Origin: Marinomonas sp. CT5
Lineage (GTDB): Bacteria > Pseudomonadota > Gammaproteobacteria > Pseudomonadales > Marinomonadaceae
NCBI RefSeq assembly: GCF_018336975.1
Contig: NZ_CP025572.1
Location: forward strand, 4,401,161 to 4,415,193
Length of the DNA: 14,033 nucleotides
Direction of reading: 5' to 3'
Of the stretch, positions 13,800 through 14,033 are shown piece by piece; position 1 is the stretch's first letter; each line of letters starts with the position of its first letter. The notes beneath the pieces were generated by a model that saw only the letters and a program-made list of their open reading frames with translations, made no database searches and had not been told where the DNA came from. The position numbers and the translations under genes are program-made.

Positions 13800-14033
13800 A
13801 TGAGTGGAAAACGTTATACCGATGAGTTCAAAATTGAAGCCGTTAAACAAGTCACTGAGCGGGGCTATAAGATTGCAGAAGTGGCTGAGCGACTTGGCGT
13901 TAGTTACAAAAGTATGCATGATTGGATTGCCCGATACAGCAAACCAGAAGTGAGCAGAAAAGCGGAAGATTCAGCTCTGTCAGAGATCCAGCGACTCAAA
14001 GCTGAACTAAAACGGGTGACCGAAGAGAGGGAT
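13800..14033 (+). CDS. IS3-family transposase OrfA, N-terminal part (3' end outside window)
   Basis: OrfA supplies the helix-turn-helix that binds the terminal repeats; it is joined to OrfB by frameshifting. The 78 visible residues begin MSGKRYTDEFKIEAVKQV, followed by a helix-turn-helix with YKIAEVAERLGVSYKSMHDW (about residues 23-42), and end in a coiled-coil start, SEIQRLKAELKRVTEERD, the leucine zipper used for multimerisation. IS3-family OrfA proteins are usually 90-110 residues, so the gene continues beyond the window. The ATG at 13800 is preceded by AGGTGA at suitable spacing. It probably belongs to the same IS type as the OrfB end at 2-280, judging by the shared terminal repeats. Confidence 0.9.
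   Translation, partial: MSGKRYTDEFKIEAVKQVTERGYKIAEVAERLGVSYKSMHDWIARYSKPEVSRKAEDSALSEIQRLKAELKRVTEERD

Larger units (their letters stand above)
13735..14033 (+). mobile_element. IS3-family element, left (5') end, partial
   Basis: The element starts with terminal repeat TGGTATGGACCCA at 13735 inside the IS5-family transposase gene and runs past the end of the window. It contains the start of orfA. Its terminal repeat matches the one ending the left-hand element (274-298) in inverted form at 22 of 25 positions and both transposase genes read to the right, so the two are most simply direct copies of one IS type. The preceding bases GAC would be one copy of a target duplication. Confidence 0.88.

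Noticed and set aside
13623..13919. Minus-strand open frame crossing the IS5/IS3 junction
   Set aside because: It spans two unrelated mobile elements and opposes both transposase genes.
1..14033. CRISPR array, tRNA or rRNA genes, prophage or toxin-antitoxin modules
   Set aside because: No regularly spaced repeats, cloverleaf-like sequence, conserved rRNA sequence or paired small genes of that kind were seen on either strand.

Overview
The window is a complete-looking sugar and glycan biosynthesis locus with every gene on the + strand, set between insertion sequences. It is AT-rich with short intergenic gaps. Gene content (GDP-heptose enzymes, an ABC glycolipid flippase, two glycosyltransferases, sugar-nucleotide modifying enzymes) is typical of a Gram-negative O-antigen, capsule or glycolipid cluster. 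The IS3- and IS5-type transposases fit a proteobacterium, perhaps a gammaproteobacterium. That placement is inference and I cannot name the genus.

Layout. 1-298 is the right end of an IS3-family element (3' end of orfB plus terminal inverted repeat). 299-638 is a non-coding leader. 639-1340 is an HddC-type nucleotidyltransferase followed by a terminator. 1426-4296 holds a PglK/MsbA-like ABC exporter and a GT-A-like glycosyltransferase, followed by a weak terminator. 4376-5314 is an extended SDR. After a 115-bp spacer with a long imperfect hairpin, 5430-7186 encodes a transketolase split into two overlapping genes, followed by a terminator-like hairpin. 7275-11712 carries a second glycosyltransferase, a GDP-fucose-synthase-like epimerase/reductase, the heptose kinase HddA and a DegT-family PLP enzyme, ending at a strong terminator. 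11896-12480 is gmhA, followed by a strong terminator. 12689-13734 is an IS5-family transposase broken by a frameshift and cut by a second IS3-family element beginning at 13735 and running off the window. The two IS3 ends have nearly identical terminal repeats and the same orientation, so the locus sits in a composite-transposon-like arrangement.

How the genes work together. Transketolase can make sedoheptulose 7-phosphate. GmhA, HddA and HddC are three of the four enzymes leading from there to GDP-D-glycero-alpha-D-manno-heptose; the GmhB phosphatase is not in the window. The DegT enzyme has His in place of the Schiff-base Lys, the hallmark of ColD/E1 3-dehydratases rather than aminotransferases. 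With the Fcl-like epimerase/reductase, this points to a deoxygenated sugar, possibly a 3,6-dideoxyheptose or colitose-like sugar. A 4,6-dehydratase would be needed and is not seen. A second reading is that the split transketolase and the SDR build a two-carbon branch on the keto sugar, as YerE and YerD do for yersiniose. The two glycosyltransferases would assemble the sugars and the ABC protein would flip the lipid-linked product.
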